Positions 16,961 through 26,600 of a DNA stretch of 64,000 bases are shown here, one piece after another (the stretch's first letter is position 1; every line of letters starts with the position of its first letter). The translations under genes were made by a program, and so were the position numbers. The notes under the pieces were generated by a model, which saw only the letters and a program-made list of their open reading frames with translations, did no database searches and had not been told where the DNA came from. Source of the stretch: Stentor roeselii (lineage: Eukaryota > Ciliophora > Heterotrichea > Heterotrichida > Stentoridae); the NCBI GenBank assembly GCA_006503475.1, contig RSEH01000096.1, forward strand, positions 62,001-126,000, read 5' to 3'.

Positions 16961-19948
16961 ATGGAAGAGCAAGTGGAAGAAGAAAATCTTGAAAACTTCG
17001 AAGAGTCTGAAGAAAAACCTCCAGAAAAAAGGATTTTTCGAGGAGAAAACTATTCAGATGAAGAAAGAGAAAAAGAGTCAAAAAAAGCAGGACCTTCGAA
17101 GCCGATGGATGAACTTGACATGATGGAACTTATTCAAAGAAGGACTAAATCAAGAGAACCGACTACTGTGATTGTCCATCGAGGCGATTTGATTAAAGCG
17201 CAAACTCTTGGAATGAGTGTCTCGCCAAGTGCGATAAAACCTGGGGAAGTTAAACAACAGGTCAAAATGCATACTACTCGACTTATTAGGGTACTTAACC
17301 GTTATCGGGAAATCGATGAAAGGGAATATCAGAAGTTTAAACGTTGCATGGTTGATGATAAGAGAGTTGAAAAAATTTATAACAATTTTTACCTGTTGCA
17401 TAAAGGATACTCTTCTCAGGTTCTAATATTTGTACTTAACTCGTATGATGAAACAGGAATTTGTAGACTTTTTCAAGAGTTTTATCTGGAGTTCGACCAA
17501 AATAATGATAAAAAAATGCAAATTGATGAACTTGAAAAATGTATTGAATTTCTGGGTAAAGATAACTATATCGGTCGCAAGAAAATGGTAGAAACTTTGA
17601 AAGAATATGACATAAACTGTTCTAATAGTTTAAGTCTCTTTCAGGAAGGTAATGCAGGAAAGATCTTAAATGACGAGACTTTAAACAAGCTCTTCAAAAA
17701 AATGGCTTTTGATGGAATTTCTAAAAAACAAGGCCACAATGAAGAACATGTTGATTTCATGAAATTCGCTCCGATGCTCTCTATTTTTTTCTTCGAATAC
17801 TTCGCGACTAATTACTTGAAACGAAAAGAAATGTATCACATGTACCTGGGTTTCCCTTATATCTACAAACCAGGAGGCAAGGCCGAAGTCAACCCTGAAG
17901 GTGACCCAGAAGGTCTTTTCAGAGTTTTCATTTCTCAGCTGAAAGGAGAAAATGACGTGAAAAAGCAGATAATCACCTTTAAAGACGTTTCTAACGCTTT
18001 GATAATCTACAGGTCATCAGGCTTCAGCGACGCGATTTCAATGGAAGCAATTGAGAGGATCTTGAAGCAAGTAAAAGAATTGATGGACGTTGACCCAGTG
18101 TCCGATAAAGAGTCGCGAAAGTTCTCAATGGAAGAACTGCTGCCGATCCTAGTCTGCAAAATCGCGACAGAGATGACCTGGCATAAAAACCTTTTTCGCA
18201 AATCAATAGAAAAATATGACAAAATGGTTGAATGGCACGGCTGCGCTCTTGCTGTTAACTTGACTAAAGATATAATCCATGATCTCATCAATGACGCCTT
18301 CTGTTATCTTCCTTTTCCTACTTTTGAACAGTTTGTGAAAGGTCTGGACTTTGTCCTGAAAAAATTAATTCCGACTCTTGTGTCTCCAGCTTCTATATTC
18401 ATTGCAAAGAAACTGATGAGAACTCCTGATACCATCATCACAGAAGAAGGATTCAATGGGGAAGTCCGGGTAAGATTCAATGTCAAGTACATAACTTCCT
18501 CTGATAACCTTTTTGAAAGACTTTTCTATTTCAGCACAAAATTTCAAACAAAGTTGATGCTCGTAAGAATGCTTTATAAGAACTTCTACCCGAACTACAA
18601 AAAAGAAAAAGAAATAAACTCAGTTATTTGCAAGTACAACCAAATCATGACAACTTTTGACTTGTTTGAAAATGGAGACCCTGGAAAACTTGGAAACTTT
18701 GAAGACGCTTTTTTGAATCTCTTGAAAAGTGGAGACCCTGAAGAAATTGCAAAGGAAGAAAGTGAAAGAAGAGAAATGAAAAAGAAGAAATTCTTGGAAA
18801 CTCTTTTAAATCAGGATAATATTGCAACTGAAAAAAGAAAGAACAAGTTAAACACGGTTAAAAGGAAAAGCTCGAGAGGATTCACTGTTGATATTGTTGG
18901 ACATGGCACTAAAAGGAAAAAAAATGAAATGAAAATTAAATTAGACATGCTACTTGCTGAAGCTAATCGAATTGACACTAATATAAATAAAAGGGAAGCT
19001 GAGAAGTTGAAAGAAATTTCAAGAACTCGAGTTACAAGCGCATTTCCGAATTCTGAAGATATCACTCCTGAAATTATTATGAATTTAATTGATTACTCGA
19101 CGAATTCTTCAGAAGATATTGAAATGTTGAGGAAATTTATTTATTATGAAACGGAAAAAATTGGATTTCAAGATGTGCAAAAGTTTTTAATTGCTCAACA
19201 TATAAAAAAAATTGAGGATAGGGAGATTAGTAAGAAGAAGAAACTTGAAGGTAAGGAAAAAGAAGAAAAAGAAAAAAAGTTAGAAAAAATCAAAAAAAAT
19301 ACAAAAATTGAAAATAAGGAGTTGAAAGATCTCAAATATCATAAAAAAAATATTACTTTAGAATCAAATATTCAAGTAAAAGAAAAAAAAGAAGAAAAGG
19401 AATCTGATAAGTTGATGAAGATTAAAACTGTTTATACTCATCGAGACATTTTTGAAGAACAGCGCAATGCAATAGACCAGTTAGAGAGTGATGAAAACAC
19501 TTTAATCAGTGCAAATAGTCCAAGAGAAATGTCTCCCACTATATTAAAACATGCAAAAACTGAAAAAATAACTTCATTAAAAACTTTTATTACTCATAAA
19601 TCTTCTCAGTTAAACTCACATATTTCACCTCGAACTATAACTTTAGAAAGTTTATCTGATATGAAAAACGATGAAAATTTGGAACATATTGAAAGCATTG
19701 AAAGAATTGAAAGTCCAGAAATTTTAAGAAAATTTAATGAAGAAGAAGTTGAATCTCCTCTAGAAGAAACTAAAAATGAAGAAATTTTTGATGAAAATGT
19801 TTTTGTGGGCATTGAAAATTCTGATGAGTTTGAAGAAAAGTATTTCAAAGACTTTGCGAGCCGTAAAAGAAATGAGATAGCGAAAATTAAAGAAAAGAAT
19901 GATAAAAACGAAGATAAAGACAGAGGCTGTGAGTGTGTTATAACTTAA
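16961..19948 (+). CDS. Large EF-hand-containing protein with C-terminal CaaX box
   Basis: 995 residues. A canonical EF-hand loop begins with DQNNDKKMQIDE at about residues 178-189 (acidic or polar at 1, 3 and 5, Ile near the centre, Glu at 12); weaker helical pairs around 230-260 may be degenerate partners. The middle third is helical without a recognised domain. Residues about 740-830 are a lysine/glutamate-rich coiled coil. The last residues are CECVIT: a CaaX box (CVIT) with a second Cys two residues upstream, which predicts prenylation and membrane attachment. There is no signal peptide or membrane segment. A calcium-responsive membrane-associated scaffold is a reasonable inference. Confidence 0.82.
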   Translation: MEEQVEEENLENFEESEEKPPEKRIFRGENYSDEEREKESKKAGPSKPMDELDMMELIQRRTKSREPTTVIVHRGDLIKAQTLGMSVSPSAIKPGEVKQQVKMHTTRLIRVLNRYREIDEREYQKFKRCMVDDKRVEKIYNNFYLLHKGYSSQVLIFVLNSYDETGICRLFQEFYLEFDQNNDKKMQIDELEKCIEFLGKDNYIGRKKMVETLKEYDINCSNSLSLFQEGNAGKILNDETLNKLFKKMAFDGISKKQGHNEEHVDFMKFAPMLSIFFFEYFATNYLKRKEMYHMYLGFPYIYKPGGKAEVNPEGDPEGLFRVFISQLKGENDVKKQIITFKDVSNALIIYRSSGFSDAISMEAIERILKQVKELMDVDPVSDKESRKFSMEELLPILVCKIATEMTWHKNLFRKSIEKYDKMVEWHGCALAVNLTKDIIHDLINDAFCYLPFPTFEQFVKGLDFVLKKLIPTLVSPASIFIAKKLMRTPDTIITEEGFNGEVRVRFNVKYITSSDNLFERLFYFSTKFQTKLMLVRMLYKNFYPNYKKEKEINSVICKYNQIMTTFDLFENGDPGKLGNFEDAFLNLLKSGDPEEIAKEESERREMKKKKFLETLLNQDNIATEKRKNKLNTVKRKSSRGFTVDIVGHGTKRKKNEMKIKLDMLLAEANRIDTNINKREAEKLKEISRTRVTSAFPNSEDITPEIIMNLIDYSTNSSEDIEMLRKFIYYETEKIGFQDVQKFLIAQHIKKIEDREISKKKKLEGKEKEEKEKKLEKIKKNTKIENKELKDLKYHKKNITLESNIQVKEKKEEKESDKLMKIKTVYTHRDIFEEQRNAIDQLESDENTLISANSPREMSPTILKHAKTEKITSLKTFITHKSSQLNSHISPRTITLESLSDMKNDENLEHIESIERIESPEILRKFNEEEVESPLEETKNEEIFDENVFVGIENSDEFEEKYFKDFASRKRNEIAKIKEKNDKNEDKDRGCECVIT

Positions 19949-20011
19949 AACTAGTTCTAATATTCCCTCATCAAAATCCTGAATAACTAATTAACCAACA
20001 TGGGGGTGTAA

Positions 20012-21007
20012 ATGAACGCAATTTTCTCTATTTTCCATGACGCCCAAGACCGGTACCGTCGAAGTGGAGGTTACGAAGGAACCCACATCGACCGTATTTA
20101 CATAAACGACATAACCGACCTAATCAAGGAAAACCCTTCCAACATTTTCAAGCTCTTCTCAGAGTTGACTCACATGTACGTCAGGTTCACGAGCACCAAT
20201 CTGCATTACATGGAAATTCCTGCATTTGTTGAAAACTCTCAAGAAAATCCTACACTTTACATGATCCATCATCTTCGAAGTCTCCTCGCTTTGAACATCA
20301 TCGATTTTTATGATTTGTTTATGACTCGAGTCATTAATGTTGTCAACTCGTCTCTTAAAGATAAAAGAATGCAAAAGTCTGAACTTTTAACTTTGCTTCG
20401 CAATTTTAAACCTTCATCGAATCCTGAAGAAAAAATTGTTGATTTGAATGTTTCTTTGTGTGAATTTGCGGAATATGTTAATTTTTTGAAGAATTTCACG
20501 GATTCGAAGAAATTGGCAGATGAAGATCTTGAGTATTTGGTCTCGATTTCAGTTTATTTTGGTTATTTAGGCAGGTCTGACCCTTCTAAATGGGAAGATT
20601 GCTCATCTTTAGTGATTAAAGTGCTTAATTCTTATACTAATGATGCTGACCGAAGTGAAGGGTTTCTTCATTACAATGGCTTTTATATTTATGAGATCTT
20701 TAGAAACAACCAGTCTCTCCCCAAAAAGTACTTAAAAGATATAAACGTTTGGGTTCTGGCCGGTTACAAGTTCAAACTCGAAGAGCTAGGAAAAGACTAT
20801 GACGACATCTCAGACAGCATCGACCGAGAAGAATACTCCGAGCCCCTTCTCCAAAAATGTGAAGAAAACCTAAAAACCGCTTGGAAAGTCTACAAGTCCT
20901 TCATGATGTTAACATGGAACGTGAGTACCCTGAACATAAAATACGCTGAAAAAGTGATCCACGTGCACGAAGACGCGATTCAAAAAATCAAGACATTCAA
21001 AGACTAG
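20012..21007 (+). CDS. Unrecognised helical protein
   Basis: 331 residues, mostly alpha-helical in character, without signal peptide, membrane segment or a motif I know. It starts at ATG 20012, just after a short ATGGGGGTGTAA upstream frame, which might dampen initiation. It lies 63 bases after the CaaX protein and 41 before the kinase, all on one strand. Codon use looks like its neighbours. Function unknown. Confidence 0.75.
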   Translation: MNAIFSIFHDAQDRYRRSGGYEGTHIDRIYINDITDLIKENPSNIFKLFSELTHMYVRFTSTNLHYMEIPAFVENSQENPTLYMIHHLRSLLALNIIDFYDLFMTRVINVVNSSLKDKRMQKSELLTLLRNFKPSSNPEEKIVDLNVSLCEFAEYVNFLKNFTDSKKLADEDLEYLVSISVYFGYLGRSDPSKWEDCSSLVIKVLNSYTNDADRSEGFLHYNGFYIYEIFRNNQSLPKKYLKDINVWVLAGYKFKLEELGKDYDDISDSIDREEYSEPLLQKCEENLKTAWKVYKSFMMLTWNVSTLNIKYAEKVIHVHEDAIQKIKTFKD

Positions 21008-21048
21008 CCATTTATTCATTCAAAAATTTAAATAGTTTATAGTTACAA

Positions 21049-22161
21049 ATGAAACCAGCCATGATCCTTGAATCCAAGAAAAAAAACCAGCCCTTGCTGC
21101 CCTTGAACCGTTCAAAAACCAACATTTTACCGAAATCTGAGAAAGTCAAGTTCACGCTGACGAAAGAAGAAGAAAAGACTTATGGGGATCGATTTCCTGC
21201 AGGGTATAAAAAACTTAAAATCCTCGGAAGAGGAGGATGTGCTTTGGTCTGGCTTGCAGAAGACTTGACTACTGGTAAAAAAATCGCAATAAAGCAAATA
21301 AGCAAGTCAACTGGACCTAATGCAGTTGAAAGTAGCAAGAGAGAAATTCATTTTGGAAATATTTTAAATGAATTCTCTTCACCTGCAAGTGATAGCATCA
21401 TTCAGCTGTTGGACTCAAGGGTTGAAAAAAGCGACTTGTGGGCTTTTTATGAGGTCGGAGGGACTAGTCTCAGTAAGGCCTTGTTTCAGGTGAAGGGCGA
21501 GTTCGTGAAAGGAGAGCGAATGTACCGTATCGAGCACCCAGATCTTTACGAGTCATTCAAAGAAATGAGAAACTTGCAGGTCTTTTTAAGAGAACTCCTA
21601 ACCGCCTTAGACCATCTAAACAGTTTAAGCATCGTTCACAGTGACCTGAAGCCTGACAACATCCTAGTAAACGATGACAAAGGAATAAAAATCATAGACT
21701 TCGGCTCAGCTTATAACTTCTACTCGAATGGCAGCATCAACACAGCGACTCCAGAATACATGCCGCCTGAAGCACTCGAAATCGCTCATTGCCCCGGAGA
21801 CCATGTCGCTCATCTCGCTGGCTTTTCACAGCCCTGGTCTTTTGACATCTGGTCAGTCGGCATGATAGTACTCGAGATAATCACTGGAGTACCACTTTGG
21901 ATGAATCTTAAATGTCGCGTTTTGAAATTTGGAAAACTTGTCACTGGGAAAGGATTGCTTGCTGCTAATGCAAGAAACCCTGAAACGATTTATAAACTAA
22001 TGAATGATGTCACGAATAATGTCTCTGCTACTATTGGAAGACATGCTGCTTTTCATGTGCCGAGTAGTCTCGTGGATTTAATTACTGAGATGCTCGCTTG
22101 GGACCCAGCTTTGAGGATATCGCCAAGACAAGCACTTTTGCATGATTTTTTAATGGTTTAG
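21049..22161 (+). CDS. Protein kinase, Ser/Thr type
   Basis: 370 residues; kinase domain from about 55 to 368. Visible motifs: glycine loop LGRGGCALVW, the lysine in IAIKQIS, catalytic loop HSDLKPDN, DFGSAY, activation-segment end TPEYMPPE and the helix-F DIWSVG. All key catalytic residues (K, D, N, DFG Asp) are present. The catalytic loop has HSD and not HRD, so it is a non-RD kinase, often not controlled by activation-loop phosphorylation. An insertion follows PPEALE. I cannot place the subfamily. Confidence 0.9.
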   Translation: MKPAMILESKKKNQPLLPLNRSKTNILPKSEKVKFTLTKEEEKTYGDRFPAGYKKLKILGRGGCALVWLAEDLTTGKKIAIKQISKSTGPNAVESSKREIHFGNILNEFSSPASDSIIQLLDSRVEKSDLWAFYEVGGTSLSKALFQVKGEFVKGERMYRIEHPDLYESFKEMRNLQVFLRELLTALDHLNSLSIVHSDLKPDNILVNDDKGIKIIDFGSAYNFYSNGSINTATPEYMPPEALEIAHCPGDHVAHLAGFSQPWSFDIWSVGMIVLEIITGVPLWMNLKCRVLKFGKLVTGKGLLAANARNPETIYKLMNDVTNNVSATIGRHAAFHVPSSLVDLITEMLAWDPALRISPRQALLHDFLMV

Positions 22162-22331
22162 TTATCTTTGTAATTAAATCTGCTTTTTTTAAGGATTTAA
22201 GGAAAATTTTAAAGATTTGACAGAGATTTATCAGTTTAAAGATTTTATTAAAATTAGTTTTATTGAAGTCCTTTTCTTAAAAAATTCAATTTTATTTTTA
22301 ATCCTTTCTCCATTACTGTCATCAATAAATT

Positions 22332-23462
22332 ATGCAGCAACATCTTGGCACTCAAAATTTGATTGGAAATTCAGGAGAAGTCCCTCTTTCCGAGCTCTCG
22401 AAGTACAAACTAGTAGGTCTGTACTTTACTGCGCATTGGTGCCCTCCATGTCGAACCTTTACTCCAAAATTGATGAACATATATAAAACAGTAAACACTC
22501 CAGAAAAAATAATTGAAATCGTTTTCATTAGTTTTGACAGAGACTCTGAAACTATGTACAACTACCTTGAAGAAATGCCTTGGCTTGCAGTACCTTATGC
22601 GAATACTTCTCTTCGTGAAAACCTTGGATTTAATTTCGGGGTAACAGGTATTCCCGCACTTGTCATTCTCACCCCAGATGGAACTGTTGTCTCTGATGAT
22701 GGCCGTAGTGATGTTTATGCGAAAAATGTGGAAGTCGTTGAATACTGGCTTCAAAAAATCAAAGACCCAAACGTAGGAATCATATATCTAAGAAACGAAG
22801 AAGAAGAAATCGAAGAAGGTCTCTTTTCCCGAGACCCAGTTGAAGGTCTTCTCTGCGATACCGGTCATTTCCTAATCTGGCAAGGCGATGTAGAGAAATT
22901 CTACAAAGACTCAAACCCAGACGCAGTAATCAGATGTAGTTACTGCAAAATCGGAATGAAAAGATCCAGTTGGCATTGTCGCGAGTGTCGTTTCGACTTA
23001 TGCAAAGACTGCCGAGACTGGGTAGTAGACTCACAAAAATTCACCAGTCCAGCTTTAAAATGCTGGGAAAATCATTTTCTGTTAGGTTCTGACAAGTTAA
23101 AAGAATTTTACAAGAAAAAGTTCGGAATCGAAAAATACACTTGCAGGTCTTGCAACAGTCAACAAGAAGGAGAAAATCTTCATTGTCGAAGGTGTTATTT
23201 TGACATGTGCAACACCTGCAAAGGACTCGTTGAAAGTCATTCTCAAACAGCAGAAAACATTAAATGTAAAGCAGGCCATTCAATTACCTGGGCTCCGGAC
23301 GTTTGCAAGAGATACAAAGTGACTTACAAAATTCACAAATACACCTGCAACGTCTGCATGCGAAGTTACACTGGCGCAGGGTCTTTCAACTGTTTCGACT
23401 GCATGTTTGATATCTGTGTGCCTTGCATCAGCAAGGCTTCATCTGAAGTTAATCCTAACTAA
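22332..23462 (+). CDS. Nucleoredoxin-like thioredoxin domain fused to three Cys/His zinc units
   Basis: 376 residues. Residues about 10-150 form a thioredoxin fold of the nucleoredoxin/tryparedoxin type, with active site WCPPC and the cis-proline in TGIPALVI. Then come three tandem units of about 60 residues (about 176-238, 244-305 and 306-372), each beginning C..GH and carrying C..C, C..C and FD(M/L/I)C..C, like C1/DC1 zinc folds. The domain order suggests a cytosolic or nuclear thiol-disulphide reductase targeted by zinc modules. No signal peptide. Confidence 0.87.
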   Translation: MQQHLGTQNLIGNSGEVPLSELSKYKLVGLYFTAHWCPPCRTFTPKLMNIYKTVNTPEKIIEIVFISFDRDSETMYNYLEEMPWLAVPYANTSLRENLGFNFGVTGIPALVILTPDGTVVSDDGRSDVYAKNVEVVEYWLQKIKDPNVGIIYLRNEEEEIEEGLFSRDPVEGLLCDTGHFLIWQGDVEKFYKDSNPDAVIRCSYCKIGMKRSSWHCRECRFDLCKDCRDWVVDSQKFTSPALKCWENHFLLGSDKLKEFYKKKFGIEKYTCRSCNSQQEGENLHCRRCYFDMCNTCKGLVESHSQTAENIKCKAGHSITWAPDVCKRYKVTYKIHKYTCNVCMRSYTGAGSFNCFDCMFDICVPCISKASSEVNPN

Positions 23463-23483
23463 AATCATTCTAAATACTATTCC

Positions 23484-24140
23484 ATGGGAAGTGGTCTGCC
23501 GAAAGAACAAGCAAAAAGTGAAAGAACGAAACTTTGCCCTATAAAAGCGAATGTTTACATGAAGACCTGTGAACTTTCACTTCTCAAGTCTGTTCATGAA
23601 AAGGTCTCTTGGTTTGAAAGTGAAATTTTGATTCATCGTAGTGTTTTGAGTGTTTCTTATTCATCTGTGCATAGAGAAGTACAAATAAACGAGAACTTCT
23701 TGATACTTTTGCAAGATCAGGGCAAACTTGAGGTTTCTTTTCTTTTAGATGATACAAATGAAGTGTATTTCTTACGTTTATTGCATTTTAGACAGTTCAA
23801 GGATGTGGTTCAGGCATTGTTTGTATCGAAAAGACCCTCCTGGATACTTTCTCCTGTCTGTCAGAACTGCAGTCGGTCGTTTAATGTTACGATTCGTAAC
23901 CATCACTGTAGGAACTGTGGAAAGCATATCTGTGGACAATGCTCAGAGTTTACATCTTTAGAGATTTCTGGGTATCTTGGACAGCAGAGGGTCTGTAGTG
24001 GGTGTCTGGGGACTGTTTTGAGTTTGACGAAAAAGATTTTGAACTTGAGAGAGAAGAGACCCGATGCGGTATCAGGTGACTTGTACTACTTTAATGACAG
24101 GGACTCCATCCTTGGAAGTAGTCTCAAGTCATGTAATTGA
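23484..24140 (+). CDS. FYVE-type zinc-finger protein
   Basis: 218 residues. The FYVE-like finger spans about 128-180, with CQNCSRSF, RNHHCRNCGKHICGQC and CSGC; the RxHHCRxCG core is the PI3P-binding signature. The N-terminal 110 residues may be a PH-like domain (beta-rich, ending in a helix before the finger). The protein is likely recruited to PI3P-bearing endosomal membranes. The canonical WxxD at the start of FYVE is not evident, so binding may be weaker. It converges with the next gene, with 5 bases between the stop codons. Stop TGA. Confidence 0.85.
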   Translation: MGSGLPKEQAKSERTKLCPIKANVYMKTCELSLLKSVHEKVSWFESEILIHRSVLSVSYSSVHREVQINENFLILLQDQGKLEVSFLLDDTNEVYFLRLLHFRQFKDVVQALFVSKRPSWILSPVCQNCSRSFNVTIRNHHCRNCGKHICGQCSEFTSLEISGYLGQQRVCSGCLGTVLSLTKKILNLREKRPDAVSGDLYYFNDRDSILGSSLKSCN

Positions 24141-24145
24141 ATTAA

Positions 24146-25651
24146 TTAGTGAATATTTGATATTAGTTCATTACAAGAAACATCTCTGCTAAACAAAGTC
24201 TTTGGCTTACTTAATTTACTCAGACCATGGGCATAGGCGCTACTTTCTTTATCATCCAGACATTGAATCACAAGATCTTTATTGTAGGTCGAGATATAAA
24301 GAATGCGTCCAGTAGTCTCACAGGCAGATATTTCAGAAACTTTGATTTTTCCTCTCAACACCAGCGAAAAATCCTTCCACTCGAAAAAATAATCTTCTTG
24401 TTTCATAGCCGGACTTTTGAAGTCCATCACAACAGAAAAAACGAAGTTGTTATGATCAGGTTGAAGCATTTTCAGCAGTCTCGGTGTAATCAAAAAGCAC
24501 AAAAAATCCGGATCATTTTGTTTAGATTGAAATCTCAGTGATTTTAAACTCGGCACTTCGAAAAGTTTATCTTTTTTCAGCCTGGGCTCTAGCCCAGGCC
24601 TTCTCTCACTTAAACAGATTTTTTCCTTGATTCTTTCAGTTGTGCTTTTAGAGTAGCTGGTGTTAACAGTTTCATCTGTGACTTCATTTGGTTGCATAGA
24701 GTACCCAGTCGAGTCATCAGTTATAATTTCTAAAACCTTTTCCTTTGTCCATTTGGGAGTCGTGTTCCTGTAAACTTGAATATGGGCCTCAGAAGGTTCT
24801 TGAGATAAAATCGTGCTTTTTGAATACTCTAAACTTTCCCAAGAGCTAATCGAAATCAAGCTCTCAGAAGGATCCAAGACAAGTTGAGGTCTAGTCTTAA
24901 ACTGCACCTTTTCCCTTGTCGGTAAACTCGGCACTTCAAACCTGAACCCTTTAAAAACTTCGAAAATTGTGAAAAAAGCCCAATCATCCTGAGAGTTCTT
25001 AAAAAACTCTTCAGGGGTCAAAGGAATAAAAACTTTTTCCCTTAACTTCGTAAAAACAAGAGTTAAGTTTCTTAAAGCTTCATCTTGTTTAGGTTTTCTG
25101 CAAATTTCAGTAAGTCGAAAGCCGGAATAGCAGTTAAGGACACAAGCAAAGTAAACCCCACTGGCACATTCTTTGTTAAAGTTCGTTTTAATCACTTCGA
25201 TATCATAAAGTTTCAATATTGACCTAAACCACTCGACACATTTTTCCCAGTTTTTCTTGACTTCACGCATTTGGTACTTCGAAAAAATGCTGTTGATTAA
25301 CACCCAGCAGTCAGAACTTCCTTTTCTTAGAACTTCACTCGGAGCTGGCAGGTCTGAATCAGGAAATTCAGAAAATATGAAGTTGTTGATCAGCAGAAGG
25401 TTGTTAAAAGCCTGGGAATGGTTCGGAGTCGATTGGATACCTTTGATTGACAGTGTAGGGCAGAAGACTTGCAGGAGCTTGTAAGGGATTTGTCCTGTTT
25501 TTATCATTTCTTCAACTGAATTGCTGAGTTTAGGTAAAAATACGCTGATCCAGTCGTTTAGCAGCTTTTTACGATGAGCTGAAACTCCTGACAGGTACTT
25601 TTTGAGAGGCTTTGGGGAAACTGAACGATTTTTTAGTGCATAAGATTTCAT
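24146..25651 (-). CDS. Unrecognised 501-residue protein, possibly CH-like at the N-terminus
   Basis: The first 250 residues contain two helical blocks beginning LLNDWISVFLP and CVEWFRSILKLY, which recall calponin-homology folds, but the match is weak. The middle (about 260-380) is low-complexity. The last 110 residues look like a beta-rich PH-like fold. It sits between a FYVE protein and a PH protein, which makes a lipid or cytoskeleton link tempting, but that is inference. Confidence 0.7.
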   Translation of the reverse strand: MKSYALKNRSVSPKPLKKYLSGVSAHRKKLLNDWISVFLPKLSNSVEEMIKTGQIPYKLLQVFCPTLSIKGIQSTPNHSQAFNNLLLINNFIFSEFPDSDLPAPSEVLRKGSSDCWVLINSIFSKYQMREVKKNWEKCVEWFRSILKLYDIEVIKTNFNKECASGVYFACVLNCYSGFRLTEICRKPKQDEALRNLTLVFTKLREKVFIPLTPEEFFKNSQDDWAFFTIFEVFKGFRFEVPSLPTREKVQFKTRPQLVLDPSESLISISSWESLEYSKSTILSQEPSEAHIQVYRNTTPKWTKEKVLEIITDDSTGYSMQPNEVTDETVNTSYSKSTTERIKEKICLSERRPGLEPRLKKDKLFEVPSLKSLRFQSKQNDPDFLCFLITPRLLKMLQPDHNNFVFSVVMDFKSPAMKQEDYFFEWKDFSLVLRGKIKVSEISACETTGRILYISTYNKDLVIQCLDDKESSAYAHGLSKLSKPKTLFSRDVSCNELISNIH

Positions 25652-25663
25652 TAGAGACTATTA

Positions 25664-26590
25664 TTACAGAGAAAAGTCGATTAAACACTCGGGACCTAAG
25701 CTGAAGTCGCCTTCGAGGGAAAGAGCTTTGTCTTCTGAGAAGTGAACTGGAAAGTATGAAGACGTGTTGCTTGATGACGGTAGAAGACTTAAGGACTTGT
25801 AACAGGCTGCTACTAGCTCTGAACAAAAAAAGGAATCGTCGGATGAAGAAAATAACTTGCTTGGACTTAAGGAGTACTTTTTACCTTCTACTCTTGATAC
25901 GAAGTTATGAAGACTTTCTATGAAACTTGTGGATTTTGGACCTTGCAACTTTCGAGTTACTAGTCGTTTGTAGAGATTATGCCAGTTCATGCCGAGGAAT
26001 ATGTCCCAGAATAATACTTGAACTCCTGTGTCTCTTGTGCTTTCTAGTATTGCGATTAGACCTGTGCTGTATCGAAGGATTAGCGCCACGTGGTCGTATT
26101 TGCTGAAGGTTAATTTTCTTTGGAGCTTCGCTGTTGTTTCTTTACTTGTGAATAGAAGGAGGTCACCGTTTGAGGCTGAGGATACGAATTGACTGTTACT
26201 AATCCGAGGAAACCTTAAATTCTTCTCATTAATAACAGCCGGCACATCTCCTTTCGCTCCCTGAGATTCCGAAATATTAATAATAAGAGTCTCAAGCCAC
26301 ATTTTCAGCACTTCTCTCTGAGCCGACCTCAGACAAAATCCATCCTTAACTCCAAGCATACTAATATGAATCTCTTCCGGACTTCTATCATCCAAATAAT
26401 CAATTTCCACAGCAATCTGATCAAAATTGACAATAATAGCAGGTTTCATCATAGAGTGATTTAAAAACTCTTTCAAAACTCTATCTTCAAGCACAAAATA
26501 TCTGAAATCCCAAACTTTCCAGAAGCCATCAACTTTTTTTTCAAGCCATCCTCGAATCGAGTTTTTTTCATTCAAGTTAAAACTTTCCAT
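25664..26590 (-). CDS. PH domain fused to permuted papain-like (NlpC/P60-type) domain
   Basis: 308 residues. Residues about 10-112 form a PH domain (IRGWLEKK, WKVWDFRYFVLED, then a C-terminal helix with a conserved Trp). From about 140 the sequence reads GDLLLFTS, then KYDHVALILRY, then FFCSELVAACY: the His-first, Cys-last order of circularly permuted NlpC/P60 or YiiX-like papain-fold enzymes, whose relatives act on lipids or peptides. Catalytic His and Cys candidates are both present. A phosphoinositide-targeted hydrolase or acyltransferase is the inferred role. Tandem with the next gene upstream, 10 bases apart. Confidence 0.8.
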   Translation of the reverse strand: MESFNLNEKNSIRGWLEKKVDGFWKVWDFRYFVLEDRVLKEFLNHSMMKPAIIVNFDQIAVEIDYLDDRSPEEIHISMLGVKDGFCLRSAQREVLKMWLETLIINISESQGAKGDVPAVINEKNLRFPRISNSQFVSSASNGDLLLFTSKETTAKLQRKLTFSKYDHVALILRYSTGLIAILESTRDTGVQVLFWDIFLGMNWHNLYKRLVTRKLQGPKSTSFIESLHNFVSRVEGKKYSLSPSKLFSSSDDSFFCSELVAACYKSLSLLPSSSNTSSYFPVHFSEDKALSLEGDFSLGPECLIDFSL

Positions 26591-26600
26591 TTAAATACAA

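Noticed and set aside
20003-20014. ATGGGGGTGTAA just before the gene at 20012 as a first exon
   Set aside because: No GT...AG segment of 14-16 nt joins it to the main frame; at most it is an upstream mini-frame.
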